From positions 1-26,146 of IMG/VR virus record IMGVR_UViG_3300025785_000080: DNA of 26,146 nt; one strand, given 5' to 3'. Source of the stretch: a virus. The notes below the pieces were generated by a model, which ran no database searches, was not told the DNA's origin, and saw only the letters and a program-made list of their open reading frames with translations. The first letter of the stretch is position 1; each line of letters opens with the position of its first letter. Made by a program: the position numbers and the translations under genes. Below, piece by piece: positions 19,433 through 26,146 of the stretch.

Positions 19433-21210
19433 TATGCTTCACAGCTAACACAATCCGGATTCATAGCTTGTGCTGCAATATCACCTCTTAATACCGATTC
19501 GGTTCTCATATAATAAAGTGTTTTAACACCTTGTTTCCAAGCTTCCAAGTGAACTTGATTAATCCATTTAGGGTCTGCTATAGCAGGGAACGCCAAATTT
19601 AATGAAACCGCTTGGTCAATATACTGTTGTCTAATACCTGCTTGTCTAACTAAATCTAATTGATTAATTTCTTTAAATGTTTTGAATACATCTTTGATAG
19701 AAACAATTTTTAATTTATTGTCTTCAGATACTTCTTTGATTTCAACAACTTTAGAATCTATGAAACACCATTCATCTAAAAAATCTAATCCCAATACTGA
19801 ACCACCGTCTGCTAAAATTTGATCCCAAACTTCTTTAGTGTTTTTACCAATCTTACGTAATACTCTTTCTAATTCAGGGTTTTTACGGATAAAGGTACCT
19901 TTTGCTGTTTGTTCTGTGAACACATTAGCAGCCCAAGGTTCGATACCACTACTAACATTACCACTCAATTTAGAATTTGATACTGTAGGTGCCACAGCTC
20001 TTAAGTGTGTATTTCTCATACCAAAATCTTTACACCATAATGGTTCACCATATTCTTTAGCCATATCTCTACTCGCTCTTTCAGATTCAATCTTAATTTG
20101 AGAGAAGATTTTACGAGTTTCAAATTGAGCAGGTAAACCTTCAAATGGTATTCCTTTTTGTTGTAAGTATGTATGCCAACCTAAAACACCTAAACCTAAT
20201 GCACGACCTCTCTCTGCAGAACGTACCGCATTTTCAAATCCTCTCATATTTTTAGCTCTTTGAATGAACTCCTCTAATACACCATCTAAAAACATTGTTG
20301 ATGTGTACACTAAATCGGTATCTTTCCATTCATCGTATTTTGCTAAATTTAAAGAACTTAAACAACAAACAAATGAATGTTGCTCATCTGTATGTAAAAC
20401 AATTTCTGAACAGATATTAGTCATATGAACTTTCAAGCCATTCTTTTTGTACATATCAGGATTATGTTTGTTAACATTTCCTTTGTACATAATATAAGGT
20501 TCACCTGTTGCTTTTCTTTTTTGTAATAACTTACTCCATTTTCTTCTCGCTTCAGAATCGCCTTCCTCTAATTTTTTCATAAATTTATCACTAACTACAA
20601 CACATTGATGTAAGTTTAATGATTGACGATTCACATCGCCTTTTGGTTCTCTGATTTCCAAGAAATCTTCAAAATCTTTGTGCTCAATTTTGATATTGAC
20701 TGAAGCAGCACCTCTACGAACTGATCCCTGATTTGTTGCAAGAATAGTTGAATCATAAATTTTGATAAATGGTACTACACCGTCAGATGTTCCATTACCA
20801 GTTATTTTTGAACCTGCAGGTCTAATCATATTGATACCAACTCCAACTCCACCGCCGTGTTTAGCCAATAACATTAATTCTAAATTCTTGTTTCCGATTT
20901 CGAAGATACTATCTCCTACATCGATACCAAAACAACTAATTGGTAAACCTCTATCAGTTCCTGTATTTGATAATACAGGGGTTGCCAAACATAACCATCC
21001 CTTCCAAATGTAATCGAAGAATTTAGTTGCTAATGCAGGTTTACCTAATCTTTTAGCAACCGCTGTTGCCACTCTCCAATACGCATCTTTAGGTTTTTCA
21101 CCATCTTGTAAATAACCTTTTGAAATGGTTTTAACATATATTTCAGTGTTAGCCCATTCAGGGTAGTCGACACCTATTTCCCAACCGAGTTCTTCTCCGT
21201 AGTATTTCAT
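19432..21210 (-). CDS. nrdA: class I ribonucleoside-diphosphate reductase, alpha subunit
   Basis: The 592-residue catalytic subunit converts ribonucleotides to deoxyribonucleotides. Visible catalytic residues: Cys93 (in SCFGID), the NICSE motif with Asn265, Cys267 and Glu269, Cys283 (partner of Cys93), the radical-relay pair Tyr566-Tyr567 in LYYMRTES, and a C-terminal CVSC (Cys587/Cys590) that passes electrons from thioredoxin. The protein begins directly with the core barrel and has no N-terminal ATP-cone, so it should lack dATP feedback through the activity site (family knowledge). Residues about 479-505 look like an extra segment of roughly 25 residues between LDFL and DVFKTFKEINQ compared with other NrdA proteins I know. 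It lies 20 nt after nrdB and just before the thioredoxin gene. Confidence 0.95.
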   Translation of the reverse strand: MKYYGEELGWEIGVDYPEWANTEIYVKTISKGYLQDGEKPKDAYWRVATAVAKRLGKPALATKFFDYIWKGWLCLATPVLSNTGTDRGLPISCFGIDVGDSIFEIGNKNLELMLLAKHGGGVGVGINMIRPAGSKITGNGTSDGVVPFIKIYDSTILATNQGSVRRGAASVNIKIEHKDFEDFLEIREPKGDVNRQSLNLHQCVVVSDKFMKKLEEGDSEARRKWSKLLQKRKATGEPYIMYKGNVNKHNPDMYKKNGLKVHMTNICSEIVLHTDEQHSFVCCLSSLNLAKYDEWKDTDLVYTSTMFLDGVLEEFIQRAKNMRGFENAVRSAERGRALGLGVLGWHTYLQQKGIPFEGLPAQFETRKIFSQIKIESERASRDMAKEYGEPLWCKDFGMRNTHLRAVAPTVSNSKLSGNVSSGIEPWAANVFTEQTAKGTFIRKNPELERVLRKIGKNTKEVWDQILADGGSVLGLDFLDEWCFIDSKVVEIKEVSEDNKLKIVSIKDVFKTFKEINQLDLVRQAGIRQQYIDQAVSLNLAFPAIADPKWINQVHLEAWKQGVKTLYYMRTESVLRGDIAAQAMNPDCVSCEA

Positions 21211-21230
21211 AATTTATATAAATTTTTTTT

Positions 21231-22226
21231 TTAAAAAATATCGTCCCAATTTTCTCCTTCACCTGCCTTACTGTAATCAGTAGGTCTCATAGCAAAGAAA
21301 TCTGTGTGAGTTAATCCTCCTGTTAAATGGTAAAACCATTCTAACTGTTCAGCTTTCTTTTTATTGAATTCAAAAGCACTTTCATAACCTAATTCATTCA
21401 ATTTTTCATTGATTCTTTGTGAAATAAAATGTTTCAGATCTTCTTTTTTAAGATTTTCTAAATCACCCATTTCAAACATTTTATCGATATAATCAAATTC
21501 TAATTGTTGAATTAATTTTGCTGCTTCTAAAATATCATTTTTTGCATCATTCAATAAATCAGGAAATTCTTGACACATATGTCTGAATAATTGACATCCC
21601 ATTTTGGAATGTAATGATTCATCGCGTACGCTCCATTTCATTTGTTGTCCAACACCTTTCAAAAAATTTCTCATTTGAAAAGAATATAAAACCGCGAATG
21701 ATGAGTATAATGATACACCTTCAGCGAATGCTGAAAATATTGCCAAACTTTTACCAACTTCTTTTCTTGCCTGTGATTTAGTATCTAAATCTTTTGGAGT
21801 CCAATCTGCACTTGTTTCAGTTAACAATTCAAATCTTGCTTTAGTTGCAGGTTCGTGTAAAAATCCAGCAAAATCATCTAAACCTAATGTTTCATTAAGA
21901 TATGAATATGCTATTGAATGTATAGTTTCTTGTGAACCAAACGCCATAGCCATTTGTCTTATTTCGTGTTTTGGGAACCATTTAGTAACCATACCTGTCC
22001 AATAATCTGATACGGCGCATTCTGTTTGTGCAAAACCTAATAAGATATTTCCGACTAAATGTTTTTCTGATTCGTTCAAATTTTCATTCCAATCTTTAAC
22101 ATCTCCCTGCATTGGAATTTCAGTGTGTAACCAAAATGCTTGCATTTGTTTTAACCAACCTTCATTGTAATAATCGGGATATTCAAACGGTTTAAAAGGT
22201 ATTCTTTCTGTAAATAATTTACTCAT
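21231..22226 (-). CDS. nrdB: class I ribonucleoside-diphosphate reductase, beta subunit
   Basis: The 331-residue radical-generating subunit. The metal ligands can be placed by spacing against E. coli NrdB: Glu69, Glu100, His103, Glu169, Glu203 and His206, with the radical Tyr at 107 (ETIHSIAY). All spacings (31, 3, 34, 3 residues) agree with the E. coli enzyme. The first ligand is Glu instead of the usual Asp, while the Tyr is kept; see findings. The C-terminal tail ending NWDDIF is the expected NrdA-docking peptide. It lies 16 nt after the helicase and 20 nt before nrdA, so it is cotranscribed with replication genes. The start is preceded by a run of A, without Shine-Dalgarno. Confidence 0.95.
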   Translation of the reverse strand: MSKLFTERIPFKPFEYPDYYNEGWLKQMQAFWLHTEIPMQGDVKDWNENLNESEKHLVGNILLGFAQTECAVSDYWTGMVTKWFPKHEIRQMAMAFGSQETIHSIAYSYLNETLGLDDFAGFLHEPATKARFELLTETSADWTPKDLDTKSQARKEVGKSLAIFSAFAEGVSLYSSFAVLYSFQMRNFLKGVGQQMKWSVRDESLHSKMGCQLFRHMCQEFPDLLNDAKNDILEAAKLIQQLEFDYIDKMFEMGDLENLKKEDLKHFISQRINEKLNELGYESAFEFNKKKAEQLEWFYHLTGGLTHTDFFAMRPTDYSKAGEGENWDDIF

Positions 22227-22242
22227 TTTTTTTGTTTTAATT

Positions 22243-23622
22243 TTAGTTTGCTCCTTCTCTTACTCTTCTTGTTCTTTGTAAAGCCTCAGCTGCTCTTGCT
22301 ACATTATTTTGTGTTCTTTGTTCTTCGTGCCCTAATAGTGTACTTTGTGAATCGGTATCAATTAATAAGAATTCGTTATTAAACTTACAATTTGCCCAAA
22401 CAATACCATCTCTACCTATTCTTGATTTAATCAAAGTTAAAGTTGCTAAGTTATGTTCTTTTTGTTCTAAAGTTTTGGCAATAGATAATATTACGTGTGC
22501 AATTTGTGCTTTTTTAATTGAACCACCCATTTGGTCACCTGTTACAATTTCAGAAGAAATTGAACCACGATTACCTTGTGTTGCTGTCCACAAAGCAATA
22601 TCAAATTCGCCAGTCATAACCTCTAAAGATCGCATAATTGAACCTTCACCTTTCCATTCTTCATCAAACCCATTTTTTTCTGGTGCAATACAATCAACAT
22701 AATCAATAAGCAATAAATCAATTTTATAACCTTCGTTAGTTAATTTTCTTAACTTATTTTTGATTTCAGACACTGTTACATCACCGCTTGGTAATTTAAT
22801 CAATTTTAAGAAACCTTTATTATCCTTTTGCATTTCGTTCACCTTAGCAATAACTTCCTCTTTGTGTTCAGGTTGTTGATCGGGTGCGATTTCTGACCAA
22901 ATAGTATAATGTTTTCTTTTGATGTCATTCGGATTATCTTCAAAGAAAATTTGTACTACACCTAAACCGTGATTATAGGCTGTATTTGCAAATTTAGTCA
23001 TTAAAGTTGTTTTTCCTGTACCAGTTGGAGCCAAAACAACACCTAATTGTCCACGTCCTAAACCACCGTTTAATAAGTTATCTAAACCTACAACTCCTGT
23101 TGGTATTGGATTTCTTACATCCTTTTCTAAAGCCTCTTCAATATTGTGGAAAACATCTGTAACATCATCATTCATTACACCTATTTGTAATGCCTTTTGA
23201 ATGATTTCTTCAATTTTATTGTAAGATTCAAAAGCACCATTTTCAATAATGGAATGAACGTTTTTTAACTCTTTCTTTAAATGTTGTTGTCTACAAAAAT
23301 TCAAAGCGGTTTCTTTAGGAAAATCAGATTGTTGTTCGTTATTCTTAATCTCATTCAAAGTATCTAAATGAGTTTTAGCCATTACTGAATTTTCATTTTC
23401 AGCTTTGATTTTTTGTTCTAATGAGGTATAATCGGGGATTTTTTTATATGTTTGATTTAGTTCTTTAATATTTTCCATAATAAATCTGAAAGACATATTA
23501 TCAAAATATTTGCTATCTAAAACATCAATTATTGTTTCGCCGTACTTTTTATCTTCAATAATTGCTTTAATCAACGATTGTTGAAATGAAAAACCTAATT
23601 TTCCAAAATTCTTTTCTTCCAT
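22243..23622 (-). CDS. replicative DNA helicase (DnaB/gp41-like)
   Basis: A 459-residue hexameric 5'-3' fork helicase. The N-terminal helical part (about 1-150) begins with LGFSFQQSLIKAII, as in DnaB-like N-domains. The RecA-type motor follows: Walker A APTGTGKTT at 198-206 and Walker B LLLIDYVD at 303-310, with the catalytic Glu227 in FFEDNP after the second strand. Near residue 350 WTATQGNRG fits the H3/sensor region. The C-terminus (ALQRTRRVREGAN) is basic and probably disordered. Context with uvsX, the flap exonuclease and RNR supports the T4 gp41 role; whether a primase is present cannot be judged here. It starts 10 nt after the preceding stop, with an A-tract leader. Confidence 0.9.
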   Translation of the reverse strand: MEEKNFGKLGFSFQQSLIKAIIEDKKYGETIIDVLDSKYFDNMSFRFIMENIKELNQTYKKIPDYTSLEQKIKAENENSVMAKTHLDTLNEIKNNEQQSDFPKETALNFCRQQHLKKELKNVHSIIENGAFESYNKIEEIIQKALQIGVMNDDVTDVFHNIEEALEKDVRNPIPTGVVGLDNLLNGGLGRGQLGVVLAPTGTGKTTLMTKFANTAYNHGLGVVQIFFEDNPNDIKRKHYTIWSEIAPDQQPEHKEEVIAKVNEMQKDNKGFLKLIKLPSGDVTVSEIKNKLRKLTNEGYKIDLLLIDYVDCIAPEKNGFDEEWKGEGSIMRSLEVMTGEFDIALWTATQGNRGSISSEIVTGDQMGGSIKKAQIAHVILSIAKTLEQKEHNLATLTLIKSRIGRDGIVWANCKFNNEFLLIDTDSQSTLLGHEEQRTQNNVARAAEALQRTRRVREGAN

Positions 23623-23632
23623 AGTTTTTTTT

Positions 23633-24076
23633 TTATAATTCGTATCCTAAATAGGAGGTTTCCAAATCCTCAGATGATAAAATGTCAGTTAAATCTGCCA
23701 ATATTCTCTTAAGTTTTGGACGAATATCTACCGTATATCTAACCTTTGGATGGTAGTAATATGCGGGGAATATTCTTTGAATAAATACATCATCGTCAAG
23801 CTTAATTTCCAATAAAAAATGTTCTTTTTCACCGGTATTTGATTCTTCCACATTGTCTGAATTTAGGAAAAAATTTAGATTTTCGCATAGAAAATCGGAA
23901 CTTTTTATTTTCAAATCATGTGAAATATCTTCACAAATATTTTGAACATAATAATGTAAATCCATCGAACATCTTGCTTGTTCGTTATGTTCCCTAACGT
24001 TGAAAAATCTTTGACAAATAATATGTCCTTCTAATGACAACAGAAACTCAAACTTTGTAAACTCTTGGTTACTCAT
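23633..24076 (-). CDS. unknown protein with internal duplication (147 aa)
   Basis: I do not recognise this 147-residue acidic protein. Its two halves are related: residues 11-56 and 87-134 align. From QR22-23 and QR100-101 onward the alignment needs no gap, with identical residues at a fixed offset of 78 (Gln22/100, Arg23/101, Phe25/103, Arg35/113, Asp39/117, Ile47/125, Asp50/128). The pattern is a hydrophobic strand, QR.F, a loop, then R...D and an amphipathic helix. A polar linker (about 57-84) joins the halves. The gene overlaps the exonuclease end by eight bases and lies 10 nt before the helicase, so it is surely coexpressed with replication proteins. A role as an accessory DNA-replication or nuclease-regulating factor is possible, but nothing in the sequence shows it. 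Confidence 0.75.
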   Translation of the reverse strand: MSNQEFTKFEFLLSLEGHIICQRFFNVREHNEQARCSMDLHYYVQNICEDISHDLKIKSSDFLCENLNFFLNSDNVEESNTGEKEHFLLEIKLDDDVFIQRIFPAYYYHPKVRYTVDIRPKLKRILADLTDILSSEDLETSYLGYEL

Positions 24077-25088
24077 AATCTTTAATTTTTATAATTTTTT
24101 TATTTTTTTCTTTTCTTGTTAAACGAAGGAAAGGGTTTAAAAAGTTTATCCACGCGTCATCTGATTTTGGTAAAACGCTGAATAATCCATCCTCCACCAT
24201 CATTTTCATAGTATTTTTGTATGAACGACCTTCTGGATCCAATGGCTCGTTAACTAAAAGAAGTATATTTTCTTTCGCCTCGTCAGTTAGAAATGGATTG
24301 TCTAAATTCACGATTTGATTGTTAATATCGAAAAATTCATTACCAAACACACCATATTTGGTTACACCTGTTAATAAATTAGCTAATAATTTATTGTATT
24401 TGTCTTGTTCAAAAAGCAAATTACCTTTTTCTTGGATTTCCGCAACCGAAAGTTTTTGTGTTTTGATTTCAGGAAATAGAGAAATAAGTCTTTTAACTCC
24501 CATACCCTTAATTCCTGCAATAGAATCTGAATTATCACCACATAACATTTTGATAATTCTAACATTTTCAATTAGAACTTCTTCGTGTTCATAAACAATC
24601 ATTTCGTTTTGTTTATAAAGTTTTCTGTGGGATGGATTGTAAATTTGGGTATTGTCTGAAACTAACTGTGTTAAATCACCGTCTGAAGAATAGATTATCT
24701 TTTTCTCATTTGGTGAGTTTTGTGTATAATAAGCAATGCAATCATCTGTTTCGCAAAATGGATATTCTCCTTGTCTTACGTAAATTTCTTCAAGATATTG
24801 CTTTACTCTTTGTCTTTGGTATCTATATGAGTTTAATTCTTCTTCACTTCTAACCCTTTCACGCCTATTTTCCTTGTAGTGGACATATAACTTCTTTCTA
24901 GTTTGTGAACTTTCTTCACCATCCCAAAATACTACTATTTTATCTAATTGATATGCATCAAACGATCTCCTAAGAGTATTAATAAAATGATAGATTCCTC
25001 CAAAATGTGTGCCTTTATAAAAGTAATTTTTTGCACCATAAAAACCAATCGTAAGTAAATTATCTCCATCTACAAGTAAAACTGACAT
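24069..25088 (-). CDS. 5'-3' exonuclease / flap endonuclease (T4 RNase H-like)
   Basis: The 339-residue product has the FEN-type PIN domain and the helix-3-turn-helix DNA-binding motif. Acidic metal-binding residues are visible: Asp7 and Asp9 (VDGDN), Asp56 (FWDGE), Asp115-Asp116 (ETDDC), Asp136 and Asp138 (SSDGDL), and Asp185/Asp188 (GDNSD). The H3TH motif follows at about 191-206 (AGIKGMGVKRLISLFP). Such enzymes remove RNA primers and 5' flaps during lagging-strand synthesis, matching the neighbouring helicase. Length and order agree with the T4 Rnh (305) and DNA polymerase I exonuclease families; I do not distinguish between them. The C-terminus is very basic (RLTRKEKNKKIIKIKDYE). It lies 17 nt after uvsX. 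Confidence 0.88.
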   Translation of the reverse strand: MSVLLVDGDNLLTIGFYGAKNYFYKGTHFGGIYHFINTLRRSFDAYQLDKIVVFWDGEESSQTRKKLYVHYKENRRERVRSEEELNSYRYQRQRVKQYLEEIYVRQGEYPFCETDDCIAYYTQNSPNEKKIIYSSDGDLTQLVSDNTQIYNPSHRKLYKQNEMIVYEHEEVLIENVRIIKMLCGDNSDSIAGIKGMGVKRLISLFPEIKTQKLSVAEIQEKGNLLFEQDKYNKLLANLLTGVTKYGVFGNEFFDINNQIVNLDNPFLTDEAKENILLLVNEPLDPEGRSYKNTMKMMVEDGLFSVLPKSDDAWINFLNPFLRLTRKEKNKKIIKIKDYE

Positions 25089-25105
25089 TAAAAACCATTA
25101 TTGGG

Positions 25106-26083
25106 TTATTGTTCTTCTTCTGTTACAACTTCTAAATCAACTGCGTCTGCAACATTAACGCCTAACATTTTACTAATATAATCACCACAATCCTTTTTGT
25201 AAAGCTCAATTGATTTTTTTTCTTCAGTATCATCTTTGCCTGACATAAAACCGTGTGATGTTACCAAGATACGTCCATCTTCATATCCTAAACCATTTAC
25301 GTGGTTTTTCATAATTGAGATTTTGGTTCTTGTTGCAATCTTTACTTTTCTCTTATCTTTTGTGATAGAAATTTTAGTAGTTCCTGCACCTTTTTGATTA
25401 CCAAATAAGAATACTAAAGTTGAATTTAACCAAATGGCTTCTCCACCTTTTGCTTTGATTTTTGGTTGTCCAAATGGATTGTCAGGTAATTCTACCCAAG
25501 GTTGATTAACGATGATTAAAGTATTGGTATACTTTTTATCATCTCTCCTCGAACCTGATATACGTTGGTTGATACCCATACCGATCTTATCAGCTAAAAC
25601 TGATGCATTGTGTTGTTTACCACCTTTACCATCGTAAGTCATTTTACAAGGAACTGAACCTACTGAATCCCACATAAACAATAAATCGTGAGGTAAATCA
25701 CCTTTATCTTGTGCATCTAATAATTCATTAATATAATCCGTAATTTGTTCAATGTATTCAAAATCACTATTGAAAAGATAGTCTCCACTTTTATCGAATC
25801 CCATCAATTCAGCGTGTTCCCAACTCCATTTTTGTTCAGTAATTAAGAAAACAGGAATGATTCCTTTCTTCTGAGCATCAACAGCTGCTTTTACAAGTGC
25901 GGTTGTTTTACCTGTATCCGAGTGACCTAAATACATATTGATATGACCAATTGCAGGTCCAGGTATTCCTGTTGCATCTAAAAAAGCATCACCTAAATCT
26001 AAGAATCTATCTGGTTTGTAGGTAGCTTCTTTAGAGAATTTTGCCTTTATTGATTCGAAACTATTTTTCTTTATTCCTGCCAT
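25106..26083 (-). CDS. uvsX: UvsX-like RecA-family recombinase
   Basis: The 325-residue ATP-dependent strand-exchange protein of T4-like phages. Walker A is GHSDTGKTT at 53-61, with a Glu at 83 (ITEQ) in the place of the RecA catalytic Glu, and Walker B LLFMWDS at 134-140. Downstream, NQRISGS and the NQPWVELP segment fit the RecA L1/L2 regions, followed by ISIMKNHVNGLG. It is somewhat shorter than T4 UvsX (about 390), with a short N-terminal part before the Walker A strand. It is the first complete gene of the replication module in the window; the leader is AAACAAAATT with no Shine-Dalgarno site. Confidence 0.92.
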   Translation of the reverse strand: MAGIKKNSFESIKAKFSKEATYKPDRFLDLGDAFLDATGIPGPAIGHINMYLGHSDTGKTTALVKAAVDAQKKGIIPVFLITEQKWSWEHAELMGFDKSGDYLFNSDFEYIEQITDYINELLDAQDKGDLPHDLLFMWDSVGSVPCKMTYDGKGGKQHNASVLADKIGMGINQRISGSRRDDKKYTNTLIIVNQPWVELPDNPFGQPKIKAKGGEAIWLNSTLVFLFGNQKGAGTTKISITKDKRKVKIATRTKISIMKNHVNGLGYEDGRILVTSHGFMSGKDDTEEKKSIELYKKDCGDYISKMLGVNVADAVDLEVVTEEEQ

Positions 26084-26095
26084 AATTTTGTTTTT

Positions 26096-26146
26096 TTAAA
26101 AAATGGGGTTTCTGACGTTATCTCCACCCCTCCATTGATAATTAGA
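26096..26146 (-). CDS. possible C-terminal end of an upstream gene (partial)
   Basis: The minus strand is open from the window edge to a TAA at 26098-26096. The last 16 residues would be SNYQWRGGDNVRNPIF, a plausible protein end, 12 nt before the uvsX ATG. It is far too short to identify. The same stretch can also form a five-pair GGGGT/ACCCC hairpin (26105-26109 with 26126-26130, 16-base loop) followed by six T on the minus strand, so a terminator reading is an alternative or may coexist. Confidence 0.3.
   Translation of the reverse strand, partial: SNYQWRGGDNVRNPIF

Noticed and set aside
20000-20130. Possible intein in nrdA, suggested by the unusual segment near residues 479-505
   Set aside because: The segment is too short and lacks the N-terminal Cys/Ser block and the C-terminal His-Asn motif; the coding frame is continuous with normal flanking motifs. 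The segment itself lies at about 19696-19776, and no other insertion was seen.
26105-26130. Terminator-like GGGGT/ACCCC hairpin upstream of uvsX
   Set aside because: The stem is only five pairs with a 16-base loop, and it overlaps a plausible coding end; too weak to list as a separate terminator.

Overview
The window reads as part of the genome of a T4-like, contractile-tailed phage (myovirus) that infects a member of the Bacteroidota. The T4-like assignment rests on a UvsX-type recombinase, a DnaB/gp41-type helicase, a FEN-type 5'-3' exonuclease, a class I ribonucleotide reductase and the baseplate wedge proteins gp25 and gp6, all in one stretch. The host guess is weaker. It comes from AT-rich DNA, the absence of Shine-Dalgarno sequences before nearly every start, A-rich leaders instead, and virion genes full of Gly-Thr-Ser and Thr-Pro repeats. 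Every gene I accept is on the minus strand, so transcription runs from high to low coordinates.

Right part (26146 to about 19143): a replication, recombination and nucleotide module. In transcription order it holds uvsX, a 5'-3' exonuclease, an unknown 147-residue protein that is an internal duplication, the replicative helicase, nrdB, nrdA and a small thioredoxin. The helicase and nuclease work at the fork, UvsX carries out strand exchange, and NrdA/NrdB with the thioredoxin supply dNTPs. A strong intrinsic terminator (19094-19123 plus a T tract) closes this module.

Middle part (19039 to 8048): the baseplate and tail-end module. gp25 and gp6 are recognisable. They are followed by a very large 1392-residue protein and four proteins (593, 266, 309 and 306 residues) that I cannot name. 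Spacing is very tight, with a 1-nt TAATG overlap at three junctions, so these proteins are probably made together as one assembly. The 309-residue protein carries a PKD-like fold.

Left part (8048 to 1): two very long tail or fibre proteins. The first (1333 residues) has a tail-protein-I-like motif, a Thr-Pro linker of about 150 residues and a separate C-terminal domain. The second runs off the left edge (at least 1334 codons). It has an N-terminal head, a collagen-like Gly-X-Y array of about 185 triplets, a globular domain of about 174 residues, and a second array of at least 142 triplets. It is probably an adsorption or decoration fibre.

I found no tRNA, CRISPR array, insertion sequence or integrase. 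The points that most deserve a second look are the collagen-like fibre and its recent DNA-level duplication, the duplicated 147-residue protein, the hydrophobic segment inside the 1392-residue baseplate protein, and unusual residues in NrdB and NrdA.
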